64,000 nt of DNA from Rhizobiales bacterium YIM 77505 (GTDB lineage: Bacteria; Pseudomonadota; Alphaproteobacteria; Rhizobiales; Beijerinckiaceae): positions 2,232,001 to 2,296,000 of the forward strand of contig JQNH01000001.1 of the NCBI GenBank assembly GCA_000745135.1, written 5' to 3'. The notes beneath the pieces were generated by a model. The model saw only the letters and a program-made list of their open reading frames with translations. It had not been told where the DNA came from and did no database searches. The translations under genes were made by a program, and so were the position numbers. Shown here piece by piece: positions 9,591-19,124 of this stretch. The first letter of the stretch is position 1. Each line of letters opens with the position of its first letter.

Positions 9591-10691
9591 TCAGCCCCAG
9601 ACCTCCTGCGCCACCTCCACGATCAGGCGAAGCTTCGCCCACTGCTCCTCTTCGGCCAGGATGTTGCCCTCCTCGGTCGAAGCGAAGCCGCATTGAGGGC
9701 TCAAGGCAAGCTGGTCAAGATCGGCGTATCTGGCGGCCTCCTCGATCCGGCGCTTGATGTCGTCCTTCTTCTCCAGCTTTCCCGTCTTGGAGGTGACGAG
9801 GCCGAGGACGACGGTCTTGCCCTTGGGCAGGAAGCGCAGCGGCTCGAAGCCCCCGGCGCGCTCCGTATCCCATTCCATGAAATAGCCGTCGACCGGCATG
9901 GTGTTGAAGAGGAGCTCCGCGATGGGCTCGTAGCCGCCGGACGCGATGAAGGTCGAGCGGAAATTGCCCCGGCAAAGGTGCATGGTAATGGTAAGGTCGC
10001 TAGGCTTGTCCCTGAGTGCCTCGCGGACCATCGAAGCATAGATCTCCGGCTGCTTCTCGGGATCATCGCCGCGCTGGCGCAGCATCTCCCGCTGCTCCGG
10101 GTCGCACAGATAGGCGAAGGAGATGTCGTCGAGCTGAAGGTAGCGGCAGCCGGCGTCATAGAAGGCATGGACCGCCTTGTTATAGGCGGCGCCGAGATCC
10201 GCATAAAAGGCGTCCATGTCCGGATAGACGCCCACATTCATCATCTTCCGGCCGCCCCGGTAGTGGAGCATGCTCGGGCCCGGAATGGTCATCTTGGGCG
10301 TGCGGGTGGTGTTTTCCTTGAGGAAGCGGAAGTGCTCGATCATCGGGTGGTCGGAGAACCCGATCCTGCCCGTGATCCGCAGCGCCTTGGTGATGCCGAC
10401 GCCGCCCTTGAAGTTCATGCCGGAATCTGCCTCCACGGCGGTGACGCCGTCGAGGTGTTCCAGGAAGTCGAAATGCCAATAGGTCCGGCGGAACTCGCCG
10501 TCGGTGACGGCCTTCAGGCCGATCTCCTCCTGCTTACGGATGACCTTGCGGATCTCCTGATCCTCCACTGCCTTCAGGGCCGCGGCGTCGATCTCGCCCC
10601 TGCGGTGCCTCTCACGGGCCTCTTTCAGGGCCTGCGTTCGCAGGAGACTTCCGACCATGTCAGCGCGGAAAGGCGGGCGCGTTCTCTCCAT
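9591..10691 (-). CDS. MetE C-domain-like methyltransferase (cobalamin-independent methionine synthase family)
   Basis: 366 residues matching only the C-terminal catalytic half of MetE; full MetE is about 750 residues. All zinc ligands are visible: H238 and C240 (HLC), E273 and C334 (PQCGF). It probably transfers a methyl group to a thiol. The ATG at 10691 follows AAGGAG. It is the last gene of the run from pcaH through the branched-chain-type ABC transporter, 16 bp after livF. That placement suggests a role in substrate catabolism, for example receiving methyl groups, rather than housekeeping methionine synthesis. This role is inference. Confidence 0.85.
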   Translation of the reverse strand: MERTRPPFRADMVGSLLRTQALKEARERHRRGEIDAAALKAVEDQEIRKVIRKQEEIGLKAVTDGEFRRTYWHFDFLEHLDGVTAVEADSGMNFKGGVGITKALRITGRIGFSDHPMIEHFRFLKENTTRTPKMTIPGPSMLHYRGGRKMMNVGVYPDMDAFYADLGAAYNKAVHAFYDAGCRYLQLDDISFAYLCDPEQREMLRQRGDDPEKQPEIYASMVREALRDKPSDLTITMHLCRGNFRSTFIASGGYEPIAELLFNTMPVDGYFMEWDTERAGGFEPLRFLPKGKTVVLGLVTSKTGKLEKKDDIKRRIEEAARYADLDQLALSPQCGFASTEEGNILAEEEQWAKLRLIVEVAQEVWG

Positions 10692-10707
10692 TATTCTTCT
10701 CCTTGGC

Positions 10708-11443
<736 letters not shown>

Positions 11444-11451
<8 letters not shown>

Positions 11452-12196
11452 CCGTGCCCTCCCCGAGATAGACCGCCCGCACCCGCGGATCGTTCGCGAC
11501 CTCGTCGACCGTGCCTTCGGTGAAGAGCGCGCCGTCGACCATCACCGAAATCCGATCCGCGAAGCTGAAGACGAGGTCCATGTCGTGCTCGATGAGAAGC
11601 ACCGAGACCTCCCGCGGCAGGGCTGCGATGGCCGCAAGCAGCTCATGACGCTCCGCTTCCGGCACTCCGGCCGCCGGCTCGTCCAGCAGCAGCACCCGGG
11701 GCCGGCAAGCGAAGGCGAGCGCGATCTCCAGGAGGCGCTGCTTGCCATAAGGCAGGGTGCCCGTGCGTGCGTCGAGGACGTCGGTGAGGCGGAAGCGGTC
11801 TGCGATGGCCGCGGTCTCGTCGACGATGGCTCCCTTGCTGCCGGCGATCCGCCACCAATCCCAGCCGCCGCCAAGGCGCTCCGAGACGGCAAGGCCGATG
11901 CTCTCCAAAGGGGTCAGATCGCGGAAGAGCTGGTTGATCTGGAAGGTGCGGGCAAGTCCGCGCCGGACCCGCGCCTCCGGCCGCAGTCCGGTGACGTCCT
12001 CGCCTTCGAGCCTGATCCGCCCCGCCGTCGGGGCAAGCACGCCGGTGAGAAGATTGATGAAGGTCGTCTTGCCAGCGCCGTTCGGGCCAATGAGAGCATG
12101 TCGCGCTCCGCGCTCGAGCCGGAACGAGACATCGTTCGTGGCGATGAGGCCGCCAAAGCGCTTCTGCAACCCGACGGTTTCGAGGGCCGGGGTCAC
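11444..12196 (-). CDS. livG: Branched-chain-type ABC transporter ATP-binding protein LivG
   Basis: 250 residues with Walker A GPNGAGKTTF, the long LivG-specific insert after it (LTPLESIGLAVSERLGG), LPYGKQRLLEIA in place of a classical LSGGQ signature, and Walker B VLLLDEPAAGV. It overlaps livM by 4 bp and livF by 8 bp, which indicates translational coupling. The degenerate signature is common in LivG proteins. Confidence 0.93.
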
Positions 12197-13227
12197 GGGC
12201 GCAGTTCCTTTGTCGCCCGGCCCGCGCCTGGCCGAAGGCGATCCACCCCCGCACGGGCAAGAGCGGCGACGCCGCTCGTCATGCGCTCGCGCCCCATGAG
12301 GACGAGCACGACGAGGATGAGCCCGATCCAGAAGTGCCAGTATTGGGGCGTGAGGCCGGCGAGCAGGTCCTGCACGAGCCTGAAGAGCACCGCCCCGACG
12401 ATGCCGCCATAGAGATAGCCCGCCCCGCCGATCACCAGCACGAGCAGGACGTCCGCAGAGCGGTGGAAGTCGAGCACGTCGAGGGAGACGAACTGTGTCG
12501 TCTGCGCGAGGAGAGCGCCGGCGATGCCGGCGTAAGCCGCCGAAACGGTATAGACCGCTACGAGCCGCGGGTTGACCGGGACGCCCACGGCGGCCGCCCT
12601 CAACGGATTGTCGCGGATGGCGGTGAGCGAGAGACCGAGGGGCGAGTTCACCAGGCGTCGTGCTGCGACGAAGAGCAGGAACAGCGTGACGAGGCTATAG
12701 GCATAGGCGGTGCGGCCGAAGAGGTCGAACTCGAACACGCCGATGATGGGATCCATCGCCACGCCCTGGAGCCCATCGGCGCCGCCGGTCAGCCAGGCCG
12801 CCTGGTTGGCGATCTCCCCCAGGATGAGAGCAACGCCGAGCGTCACCATGAGGCGGGTGAGGTCCGTGCCCCGCAGCACCAGGAAGCTCGTGGCAAAGCC
12901 GAGGAGCGCCGCCCCGGCGCCGGCAGCAACCAGCCCGATGACCGGCTCTGCCACCGCATGCTTGGCGAGAAGCCCTGCCGCATAGGCTCCGAAGCCGAAG
13001 AAGGCGGCATGGCCGAGGGAGACGAGGCCGGCATAGCCGAGGATGAGGTCGAGAGAGACCGCGAACAGCGCCAGGATGGCGATCTCGTTGAGAATGAGGT
13101 GCCGGTCAGGGAACAGCACCAGCGCCGCGAAGGCGAGCAGCCAGAAGACATATTCCGCGGGCCGCCATCGGGCGCGGCGCAGGATGAGCGCCTCGGCACG
13201 GTCGCGCAAGGGAGTTTCCCGATCCAT
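12193..13227 (-). CDS. livM: Branched-chain-type ABC transporter permease LivM
   Basis: 344 residues with eight to nine membrane helices. Family features are the LGYAGLVSLGHAAFFGFGAYAAGLL segment and the cytoplasmic EAA-like loop (LTAIRDNPLRAAAVGVP). The N-terminal 25 residues are cytoplasmic and arginine-rich. It starts one base after the livH stop and overlaps livG. It forms the inner-membrane pore with LivH. Confidence 0.93.
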   Translation of the reverse strand: MDRETPLRDRAEALILRRARWRPAEYVFWLLAFAALVLFPDRHLILNEIAILALFAVSLDLILGYAGLVSLGHAAFFGFGAYAAGLLAKHAVAEPVIGLVAAGAGAALLGFATSFLVLRGTDLTRLMVTLGVALILGEIANQAAWLTGGADGLQGVAMDPIIGVFEFDLFGRTAYAYSLVTLFLLFVAARRLVNSPLGLSLTAIRDNPLRAAAVGVPVNPRLVAVYTVSAAYAGIAGALLAQTTQFVSLDVLDFHRSADVLLVLVIGGAGYLYGGIVGAVLFRLVQDLLAGLTPQYWHFWIGLILVVLVLMGRERMTSGVAALARAGVDRLRPGAGRATKELRP

Positions 13228-13228
13228 G

Positions 13229-14083
13229 TCAGCGCGCCCGCGCGAAGAGACCCTGCGGTCTGAAAATCAGGACGGTGATCATGAAGGTATAGATCACGAA
13301 GGCGCCGAAGGCTGGCACGTAATATTTCCCCGCAACGTCCGCGATGCCGAGCATGAGCGAGGCAAGGAACGGTCCCGTGATGCTGGAGGTGCCGCCGACC
13401 GTCACCACGATGAGGAAGTAGATCATGAATTTGAGCGGGAAAGTCGGGTCGAGGCCGAGGATCTCGGCGCCGAGCGCCCCACCGAGCCCGGCAAGCCCCG
13501 AGCCGACGGCGAAGGTCGCGGCGAAGATCCGGTTCACCTCGATGCCGAGCCCGCGCGCCACGCGCTGATCGTCGACGGCAGCCCTCAGCTGGCTGCCGAA
13601 GCGCGTCCGCGACAGGGCGAGCTGGAGCGCGATCACGAGCACGCCGCAGATGAGGATGATGAAGGAGCGGTAGATGCCGACGCCGACGCCGGCGATCTCG
13701 ACGCGCCCCTGGAGAAACGACGGCATGCGGACGAACTGCTGCTGCGAACCGAAAGCGTAGTCCACCGCCGCCACGGCCATGAAGACGAGGCCGATCGAGA
13801 ACAAGACCTGGTCGAGATGGCTGCGCCCGTAGAGGCGCACATAGAGGGTGCGCTCCAGCACGAGCCCGAGCGCCGCCGTCGCCACGAAGGCGACGGGGAG
13901 GGCAAGAAGGAAGGGCACATTGTAGCGGTTGAGCAGGACGACGGTGACATAGCCCCCGGCCATGGCGAAGGCGCCATGGGCCAGGTTGACGAAGTTCATG
14001 AGCCCCAGCGTCACGCTGAGCCCGCAGGCCAGCACGAACAGGAGCATGCCATAGGCGACGCCGTCGAAGAGGATGGTGAGCAT
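13229..14083 (-). CDS. livH: Branched-chain-type ABC transporter permease LivH
   Basis: 284 residues with about eight helices. Signatures are GLMNFVNLAHGAFAMAGGYV near the N-terminus and the coupling loop AVDDQRVARGLGIEVNRIFA. It lies 87 bp after the binding-protein stop and directly before livM. The import substrate is set by the binding protein; LivHMGF systems carry amino acids, aromatic acids or other carboxylates. Confidence 0.93.
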   Translation of the reverse strand: MLTILFDGVAYGMLLFVLACGLSVTLGLMNFVNLAHGAFAMAGGYVTVVLLNRYNVPFLLALPVAFVATAALGLVLERTLYVRLYGRSHLDQVLFSIGLVFMAVAAVDYAFGSQQQFVRMPSFLQGRVEIAGVGVGIYRSFIILICGVLVIALQLALSRTRFGSQLRAAVDDQRVARGLGIEVNRIFAATFAVGSGLAGLGGALGAEILGLDPTFPLKFMIYFLIVVTVGGTSSITGPFLASLMLGIADVAGKYYVPAFGAFVIYTFMITVLIFRPQGLFARAR

Positions 14084-14170
14084 AGCGCGATTGCGAATGG
14101 CGAATGGCGAAGAGAGACTGGGCCGTCCGGAGCTGAACTCTGTTCGCGACCCGCTATTCCCTCCTCGCCC

Positions 14171-15349
14171 TTACCCCTTCGCCGCCTTCACCGGATCCTT
14201 GACGTTCGGGATCGTGGCGAACTCGACGTTGAACAGTTCAGCCCCGACCTTCTCCACCTTCCGCACGTAGATGTTCTGGACGATGTCGCGGGTCTGCGGG
14301 TCGATCGAGACGGGCCCGCGCGGGCTCGTCCACGCCATGGCCTTCATGGCCGCCACGAGCCCCTCGCCCGCGGTATCGCCATTGGTTTTCTTCAGCGCCT
14401 CGTAGACGAGGTGCATGCCGTCATAGCCGCCGACGGCCATGAAGTTGGGCCGGAAGCCTGCCGCCTTCCTGAAGGCCTCGACGAAGGCCTTGTTCTCGGG
14501 CGAATCGTGCGCGGCCGAGTAGTGGTGCGTGGTGATGACGCCGAGCGCCACGTCGCCCATGTCGTTGAGGATGTCGTCGTCCGTCACGTCGCCGGTGCCG
14601 ATGAGGCGGATGCCCGACTTGTCGAGGCCGCGCTCCACGAACTGTTTCATAAGCTGCGCGCCGACGCCGGAGGGCACGAACACGAACACCGCATCGGGCT
14701 TGGCGTCGGCGACGCGCTGCAGGAAGGGCGCGAAGTCCGGGTTGCGCAGGGGCACGCGCAGTTCGCTCAGCATCTGTCCCCCGTCAGCCGAGAAGCGCTC
14801 TTTGAACGCCTTCTCGGCGTCGTGCCCCGGCCCGTAATCGGTGACGAGCGAGACGACCCTCTTGATGCCGTTCTTCGGCGCCCATTCGGCGAGCGGCACC
14901 GTGGCCTGGGGCAGCGTGAAGCTCGAGCGCACGATGAAGGGCGAGGCCTCGGTGATGGTCGAGGTCGCCGCCGCCATGACGATCTGCGGCACCTTGGCTT
15001 GCGTCGCCAGGGGGGCGGGCGCGAGCGCGAGCGGCGTCAGCCCGAAGCCCGCGAGGAAGCTCACCTTGTCGTTGACGATGAGTTCCTGCGCCAGGCGCTT
15101 GGTGACGTCGGCGGTGCCCGTATCGTCCTTGAGGACGATTTCGAGCTTGCGGCCGGCGACGGCATCGCCGTTGCGCTGCATGTAAAGCTTCACGGCCGCC
15201 TCGATTTGGCGGCCCGTGGAGGCGAAGGGACCGGTCATGGGCAGGATGAGGCCGATCCGGACGGCGCTGCTCTCCGCCCGAGCGACGTGTGGCAGAGCCA
15301 GTGTCGCGACGCTGGCGCCGAGCCCTTTCAGGACGGTTCTACGCTTCAT
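14171..15349 (-). CDS. Branched-chain-type ABC transporter substrate-binding protein
   Basis: 392 residues, Peripla_BP_6/LivK fold. The N-terminus MKRRTVLKGLG followed by a hydrophobic stretch and HVARA looks like a Tat-type or strong Sec signal, cleaved near residue 25. The mature protein begins VRIGLILPMTGPFASTG, the usual first strand and ligand loop. Its place between a ring-cleavage gene with its regulator and the LivHMGF genes suggests an aromatic or related acid as ligand; this is inference. Confidence 0.9.
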   Translation of the reverse strand: MKRRTVLKGLGASVATLALPHVARAESSAVRIGLILPMTGPFASTGRQIEAAVKLYMQRNGDAVAGRKLEIVLKDDTGTADVTKRLAQELIVNDKVSFLAGFGLTPLALAPAPLATQAKVPQIVMAAATSTITEASPFIVRSSFTLPQATVPLAEWAPKNGIKRVVSLVTDYGPGHDAEKAFKERFSADGGQMLSELRVPLRNPDFAPFLQRVADAKPDAVFVFVPSGVGAQLMKQFVERGLDKSGIRLIGTGDVTDDDILNDMGDVALGVITTHHYSAAHDSPENKAFVEAFRKAAGFRPNFMAVGGYDGMHLVYEALKKTNGDTAGEGLVAAMKAMAWTSPRGPVSIDPQTRDIVQNIYVRKVEKVGAELFNVEFATIPNVKDPVKAAKG

Positions 15350-15400
15350 GTGGTAATCCTTCCTTCCTTGATCTGTCGGCGGTTTGAAGGCTGCCGTTCG

Positions 15401-16162
15401 TCATGCGGTCAGGCGCTGGATCAGCAGCGACCCTGGAACGAGCGCAAGGCTTCGCTGGCTTGCGAGCGCAAGCCGCAGGTTCCGGCTCGCAAGGCGCGCA
15501 TGTTCGCGCATGAGGCTCTCCGCCCGGGCGCCCTCCCGCTGCTCGATGGCTTCCACCACGCTGCGGTGATGATCCTGCGCCACCGTGAGGATGGTGCGCG
15601 CCTCGGGCAGGCTCGCCTGCGCCCGCACGAGGGCGTTGGGCGAGGCGAAAGGCAGCGCGCAGGCACGCTCGATCTGCCTCCTCAAGGCGCTGCTTCCGGC
15701 AAGGCCCGCAAGGAGCTCGTGAAAGCGGGCGTTGCGCTCCACATATTCGGAGAAATCGCCCATCGAGATCGACGGCCGCTCCAGGATGGCGTCGATGGCG
15801 GCGACGCTTGCCTTCAGCGGGGCAAGCTCGGACTTCGGTACGCCGCGCTCTGCGGCAAGACGCGCCGCCAGCCCCTCGAGCGTTCCGCGAATCTCGAGCG
15901 CCGTGAAGGCCTCGCGCTCAGAGAACGCCTTGACTGCGAAGCCGCCGGACGGCAGCGCCTCCAGCAGACCCTCCTCGGCGAGCCGCGCCAGGGCGGCCCG
16001 GACAGGAGTGCGCGAGACGCCGAGCCGCTCCACCATGGAGAGCTCGGAGACGCGCTCGCCGGGGCGCAGGACACCGCTCAGCACGAGGTCGCGGAGGGCA
16101 AGCTGCGCCTTGACCGTCTGCGAGGCGGCGCGCTCCGCATCTCGTTCCGCTGCGGCCGGCAT
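15401..16162 (-). CDS. GntR family transcriptional regulator (FCD domain)
   Basis: 253 residues. The winged helix is at about 20-85 (VLRPGERVSELSMVERLGVSRTPVRAALARLAEEGLLE) and an all-helical FCD ligand domain covers 95-230, with the D/H metal-type positions (ERNARFHELL, AQDHHRSVVEAIEQRE). It lies 13 bp after pcaH on the same strand and just upstream of the ABC genes. The two CTGTATACAG palindromes ahead of pcaH are the likely operators, so it would autoregulate the whole run. Confidence 0.9.
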   Translation of the reverse strand: MPAAAERDAERAASQTVKAQLALRDLVLSGVLRPGERVSELSMVERLGVSRTPVRAALARLAEEGLLEALPSGGFAVKAFSEREAFTALEIRGTLEGLAARLAAERGVPKSELAPLKASVAAIDAILERPSISMGDFSEYVERNARFHELLAGLAGSSALRRQIERACALPFASPNALVRAQASLPEARTILTVAQDHHRSVVEAIEQREGARAESLMREHARLASRNLRLALASQRSLALVPGSLLIQRLTA

Positions 16163-16175
16163 CTCCTGCCCCGCC

Positions 16176-16880
16176 TTAGTCGTGATGGGGATCTTCCATG
16201 GGCGTCGCGTCGCGACCCCGCAGCACGATGTCGAAACGGTAGCCCAGCGCCCATTCGGGCACGGTCGTCTCGAGGTCGAAGGAAGACATCATGCGAAGGC
16301 GCGCCCGCTCGTCCGGAACCGAGTTCCACATGGGATCGTAAGGAAGCAGCGGGTCGCCCGGGAAATACATCTGCGTCACGAGCCGCGTGAGGAAGGACGG
16401 CCCGAAAAGCGAGAAGTGGATATGCGCGGGCCGCCAGGCATTCGGGTGGTTCCGCCAGGGATAGGAGCCGGGCTTGATGGTGGTGAAGGCGTAGCGGCCT
16501 TCCGCATCCGTGAGGCAGCGCCCGGCGCCCGTGAAGTTCGGGTCGAGGGGCGCGGGGTGCTGGTCGTTCACGTGGATGTAGCGGCCGGCGGCGTTCGCCT
16601 GCCAGATCTCGACGAGCGTATTCGGCACCGGGCGCCCGTTTTCGTCGAGCACGCGGCCCGAGACGATGATCCGCTCGCCGAGCGGTTCGCCCGCATGCTG
16701 GCGGGTGAGGTCGTTGTCGTGCTCGCGCAAGGAGTCGTGGCCGAAGACCGGGCCGGTCAGTTCAGACAAGGTCTGAGGGATGATGACGAGCGGCCGCGAA
16801 GGGGCGCGCTTCACGGTCGAGCGATAGCCTGGATAAAGGTTCGGCGGATGCGCCGTCAGGCTTTCGAGGGGATAGGTCAT
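16176..16880 (-). CDS. pcaH: Protocatechuate 3,4-dioxygenase beta-subunit-like intradiol dioxygenase
   Basis: 234 residues. Spacing to the known PcaH iron ligands is exact: Y101, Y140, H153 and H155 match the Tyr/Tyr/His/His set of the Fe(III) site. The beta-subunit N-terminal helix and the EIWQANAAGRY motif are present. It should cleave protocatechuate or a related catechol between the hydroxyls. The ATG at 16880 gives normal family length; the extra frame upstream is unlikely to be translated. No pcaG (alpha subunit) follows, which is unusual; the next gene is the GntR regulator. Confidence 0.9.
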   Translation of the reverse strand: MTYPLESLTAHPPNLYPGYRSTVKRAPSRPLVIIPQTLSELTGPVFGHDSLREHDNDLTRQHAGEPLGERIIVSGRVLDENGRPVPNTLVEIWQANAAGRYIHVNDQHPAPLDPNFTGAGRCLTDAEGRYAFTTIKPGSYPWRNHPNAWRPAHIHFSLFGPSFLTRLVTQMYFPGDPLLPYDPMWNSVPDERARLRMMSSFDLETTVPEWALGYRFDIVLRGRDATPMEDPHHD

Positions 16881-16902
16881 AGGGCCGCTCCGGTCTCGCT
16901 GC

Positions 16903-16912
16903 CTGTATACAG
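16903..16912. promoter_or_regulatory. Palindromic operator candidate 1 (CTGTATACAG)
   Basis: A perfect 10-bp palindrome 23 bp upstream of the pcaH start. An identical copy lies 88 bp further upstream. TGTATACA-type palindromes are typical FCD/GntR operators, and a GntR gene lies in the same run, so binding by that protein is the likely role. Confidence 0.65.
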
Positions 16913-16990
16913 ATAGCATCCGAGCGGCACAATCTGCGCAGGGCCCAGGCTTGTGGAAATGGAAGAGGCCGGCCATGCCGCGCCACGACG

Positions 16991-17000
16991 CTGTATACAG
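16991..17000. promoter_or_regulatory. Palindromic operator candidate 2 (CTGTATACAG)
   Basis: The second identical palindrome, between the crotonase stop (17050) and pcaH. Two equal sites 88 bp apart could bring repressor dimers together by looping across the pcaH promoter. Confidence 0.65.
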
Positions 17001-17049
17001 GCGCCGCGCGGTTCCGCGACACGAGCGGCGCTACGGATGAAGGGCTCTC

Positions 17050-17838
17050 TCAGCGCCCCCGGAAGACGGGCTTGCGCTTCTCCTTGAAGGCAAGACGCCC
17101 CTCCTTGTAGTCCTCGCTGGCGAAGCAGCGCCGCACGAGTTCCTCGCAAAGGGCAAGGTCGCGCTCCGCCGGATCCTTCAACGCCTCCGCGACGATGCGC
17201 TTGATCGACGTCACCGTGAGCGGCGCATTCTCGGCGATCTGGCGGGCATAGTCGGTGACGTAGGCTTCGAGCTCCGCCTGCGGCACCACCCGGTTGACGA
17301 GCCCCATGATGCGCGCCTCCTCGGCGGTGAACTGGCGCGCCGTGAAGAAGATCTCCTTGGCGAAGGCGGGGCTCACCACGTCGAGGAGACGGCGCACCCG
17401 GGTGTAGCCGTAGCCGAGGCCGAGCCTCGCGGCCGGAATGGCGAAGCGCGCGGTCTCGCTCGCAATCCTCAAGTCGCAGCAGACGGCGAGATTGGCGCCG
17501 CCGCCGATGCAGTAGCCCTGGATCATGGCGATGGTGGGCTTTGGTGCCACGCGCAGGGCCGTATAGGCGCCCTCCGTGGCACGATCGTAGCGCTCGACCG
17601 CCTCCTGCTCGGCGCGCTCGTTGTCGAACTTGGAGATGTCGGCCCCGGAGACGAAGGCCTTGTCGCCCGCGCCGCGCACGACGATCACCCGCACCGCCTC
17701 ATCGGCGATGAAGTCGGCGATGATCTCCTGTGCCGCTTCCCACATCTCGAGCGAGACGGCGTTGTGGCGCTCCGGGTTGTTGAAGACCATCCAGCCGATC
17801 CCGTCGGCCTTGCGGGCGATCATCTTGTCGGTGGGCAT
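17050..17838 (-). CDS. Crotonase-fold (enoyl-CoA hydratase/isomerase family) protein, atypical active site
   Basis: 262 residues. The CoA-binding and oxyanion-hole segments are normal (FVSGADISKF, QGYCIGGGANLAVCCDLRIA). Both glutamates that act in water addition in classical hydratases are replaced: N116 stands where E144 and A136 where E164 of rat hydratase lie. The protein is therefore probably a decarboxylase, isomerase, hydrolase or lyase of the superfamily rather than a hydratase. It lies 49 bp after the CoA-transferase gene, which may supply its acyl-CoA. Confidence 0.88.
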   Translation of the reverse strand: MPTDKMIARKADGIGWMVFNNPERHNAVSLEMWEAAQEIIADFIADEAVRVIVVRGAGDKAFVSGADISKFDNERAEQEAVERYDRATEGAYTALRVAPKPTIAMIQGYCIGGGANLAVCCDLRIASETARFAIPAARLGLGYGYTRVRRLLDVVSPAFAKEIFFTARQFTAEEARIMGLVNRVVPQAELEAYVTDYARQIAENAPLTVTSIKRIVAEALKDPAERDLALCEELVRRCFASEDYKEGRLAFKEKRKPVFRGR

Positions 17839-17859
17839 GCATCATCTCCATCGAAGCTT

Positions 17860-17890
17860 CTCCCCCCGCGCGGGGAGAGGCAGGCCCTCA
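17860..17890. repeat. GC-rich palindrome reaching into the CoA-transferase stop codon
   Basis: CTCCCC at 17860-17865 pairs with GGGGAG at 17872-17877, and the similar sequence continues through the stop codon at 17888-17890. The motif resembles the CTCTCCC/GGGAGAG palindromes at 23980 and 31576 and is probably one of a dispersed family. Confidence 0.5.
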
Positions 17891-19081
17891 CAAGGCTCCC
17901 TCGCGGCGGAAGGAGGCGATGTCGTCGGCCGTGAAACCGAACTCGGCGAGGATCTCGTCGGTGTGCTCACCGTTCTCCGGCGGCGGCGCCACGAGGCGGC
18001 TCGGCGTAGCGCTCAACGTCACCGGCTGGCCGACGAGGGTGATCTCGCCGAGGGTTGGCGAGGTCACCGTCTGCGCGATGCCCAGATGCTGCACCTGCGG
18101 GTCGGCGAAGACCTCGTCGATGGAATGGATCGGCCCGCAGGGCACGCCGGACTCGTTGAAGCGCGCGATCCACTCCCGGCTTGGCCGGCCGCGCAGCGCC
18201 GCGTTGATCTCGGCCCCGAGGGGATCGCGGTTCTTGGATCGCAGTGCCGCGGTGGCGTAGTCCGGATGGGAGAGGAGGTCCTCCCGCTCGATGGCGCGGC
18301 AGAAGCGCTCCCAGATCTTCTGCCCCGTGACGGCGATGTTGATGTGGCCGTCGGCGGTGGCGAAGACTCCGGTGGGGATGCTGGTCGGGTGGTTGTTGCC
18401 GGCCTGTTTCGGCACCTCCTTGTCCATGAGCCAGCGCGTCGCCTGGAAGTCGAGCATAGCGATCTGGGCCTGGAGGAGCGAGGTCTGCACCCACTGCCCC
18501 TCCCCTGTCTCCTCGCGGGCAAGCAGGGCGACGAGGATGCCAAGCGAGCAATAGAGTCCGGCCGAGAGATCGGCGATCGGGATGCCGACCCGCACCGGCC
18601 CCTGCCCCGGAAGCCCGGTGATCGACATGAGCCCGCCCATGCCTTGCGCGATCTGGTCGAAGCCCGGCCGGTCGCGATAAGGCCCGTCCTGGCCGAAGCC
18701 GGAGATGCTGGCGTAGACGAGGCGCGGATTCACCTCCCTCAACGTCTCGTAGTCGATGCCGAGCCGGTGCTTCACGTCTGGGCGATAGTTCTCCACGAGC
18801 ACGTCGGCGCGCTCCACGAGGCGCTTGAGGATCGCAAGCCCCGTCGGGTGCTTCAGGTTGAGGCTGAGGCTGCGCTTGTTGCGGTGGAGGTTCTGGAAGT
18901 CGGAGCCATGGCGCGGCCCGCCGGGTGCGTCGCCGCCCTCCATACCCTCCGGCGTCTCGATCTTGATGACGTTCGCGCCCCAGTCGGCGAGCTGGCGCAC
19001 ACAGGTCGGCCCCGAGCGCACCCGGGTGAGATCGAGGACGGTGAAGCGCGCCAGGGCGCGCGAGGCAGGCGTGAACGGCAT
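17888..19081 (-). CDS. CaiB/BaiF family CoA-transferase
   Basis: 397 residues. Class III CoA-transferase layout: VLDLTRVRSGPTCVRQLADWGANVIKIE at the start, the N-R-NKRSLSLNLK segment, and the conserved aspartate that forms the acyl anhydride in RPGFDQIAQG. It moves CoA between carboxylates, for example from succinyl-CoA to an imported acid. The ATG at 19081 follows AGGCGG by 4 nt; an ATG at 19093 is possible. It is divergent from the GntR/tctCBA genes, which could import its substrate. Confidence 0.9.
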   Translation of the reverse strand: MPFTPASRALARFTVLDLTRVRSGPTCVRQLADWGANVIKIETPEGMEGGDAPGGPRHGSDFQNLHRNKRSLSLNLKHPTGLAILKRLVERADVLVENYRPDVKHRLGIDYETLREVNPRLVYASISGFGQDGPYRDRPGFDQIAQGMGGLMSITGLPGQGPVRVGIPIADLSAGLYCSLGILVALLAREETGEGQWVQTSLLQAQIAMLDFQATRWLMDKEVPKQAGNNHPTSIPTGVFATADGHINIAVTGQKIWERFCRAIEREDLLSHPDYATAALRSKNRDPLGAEINAALRGRPSREWIARFNESGVPCGPIHSIDEVFADPQVQHLGIAQTVTSPTLGEITLVGQPVTLSATPSRLVAPPPENGEHTDEILAEFGFTADDIASFRREGAL

Positions 19082-19124
19082 GGTCCGCCTCATGGCTGCA
19101 AGATGTCCCAAAGCTGGCGGGCAT

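Noticed and set aside
13043-16390. A 1115-codon open frame antisense to the ABC operon and pcaH
   Set aside because: No recognisable domain, while each gene on the opposite strand has complete family motifs.
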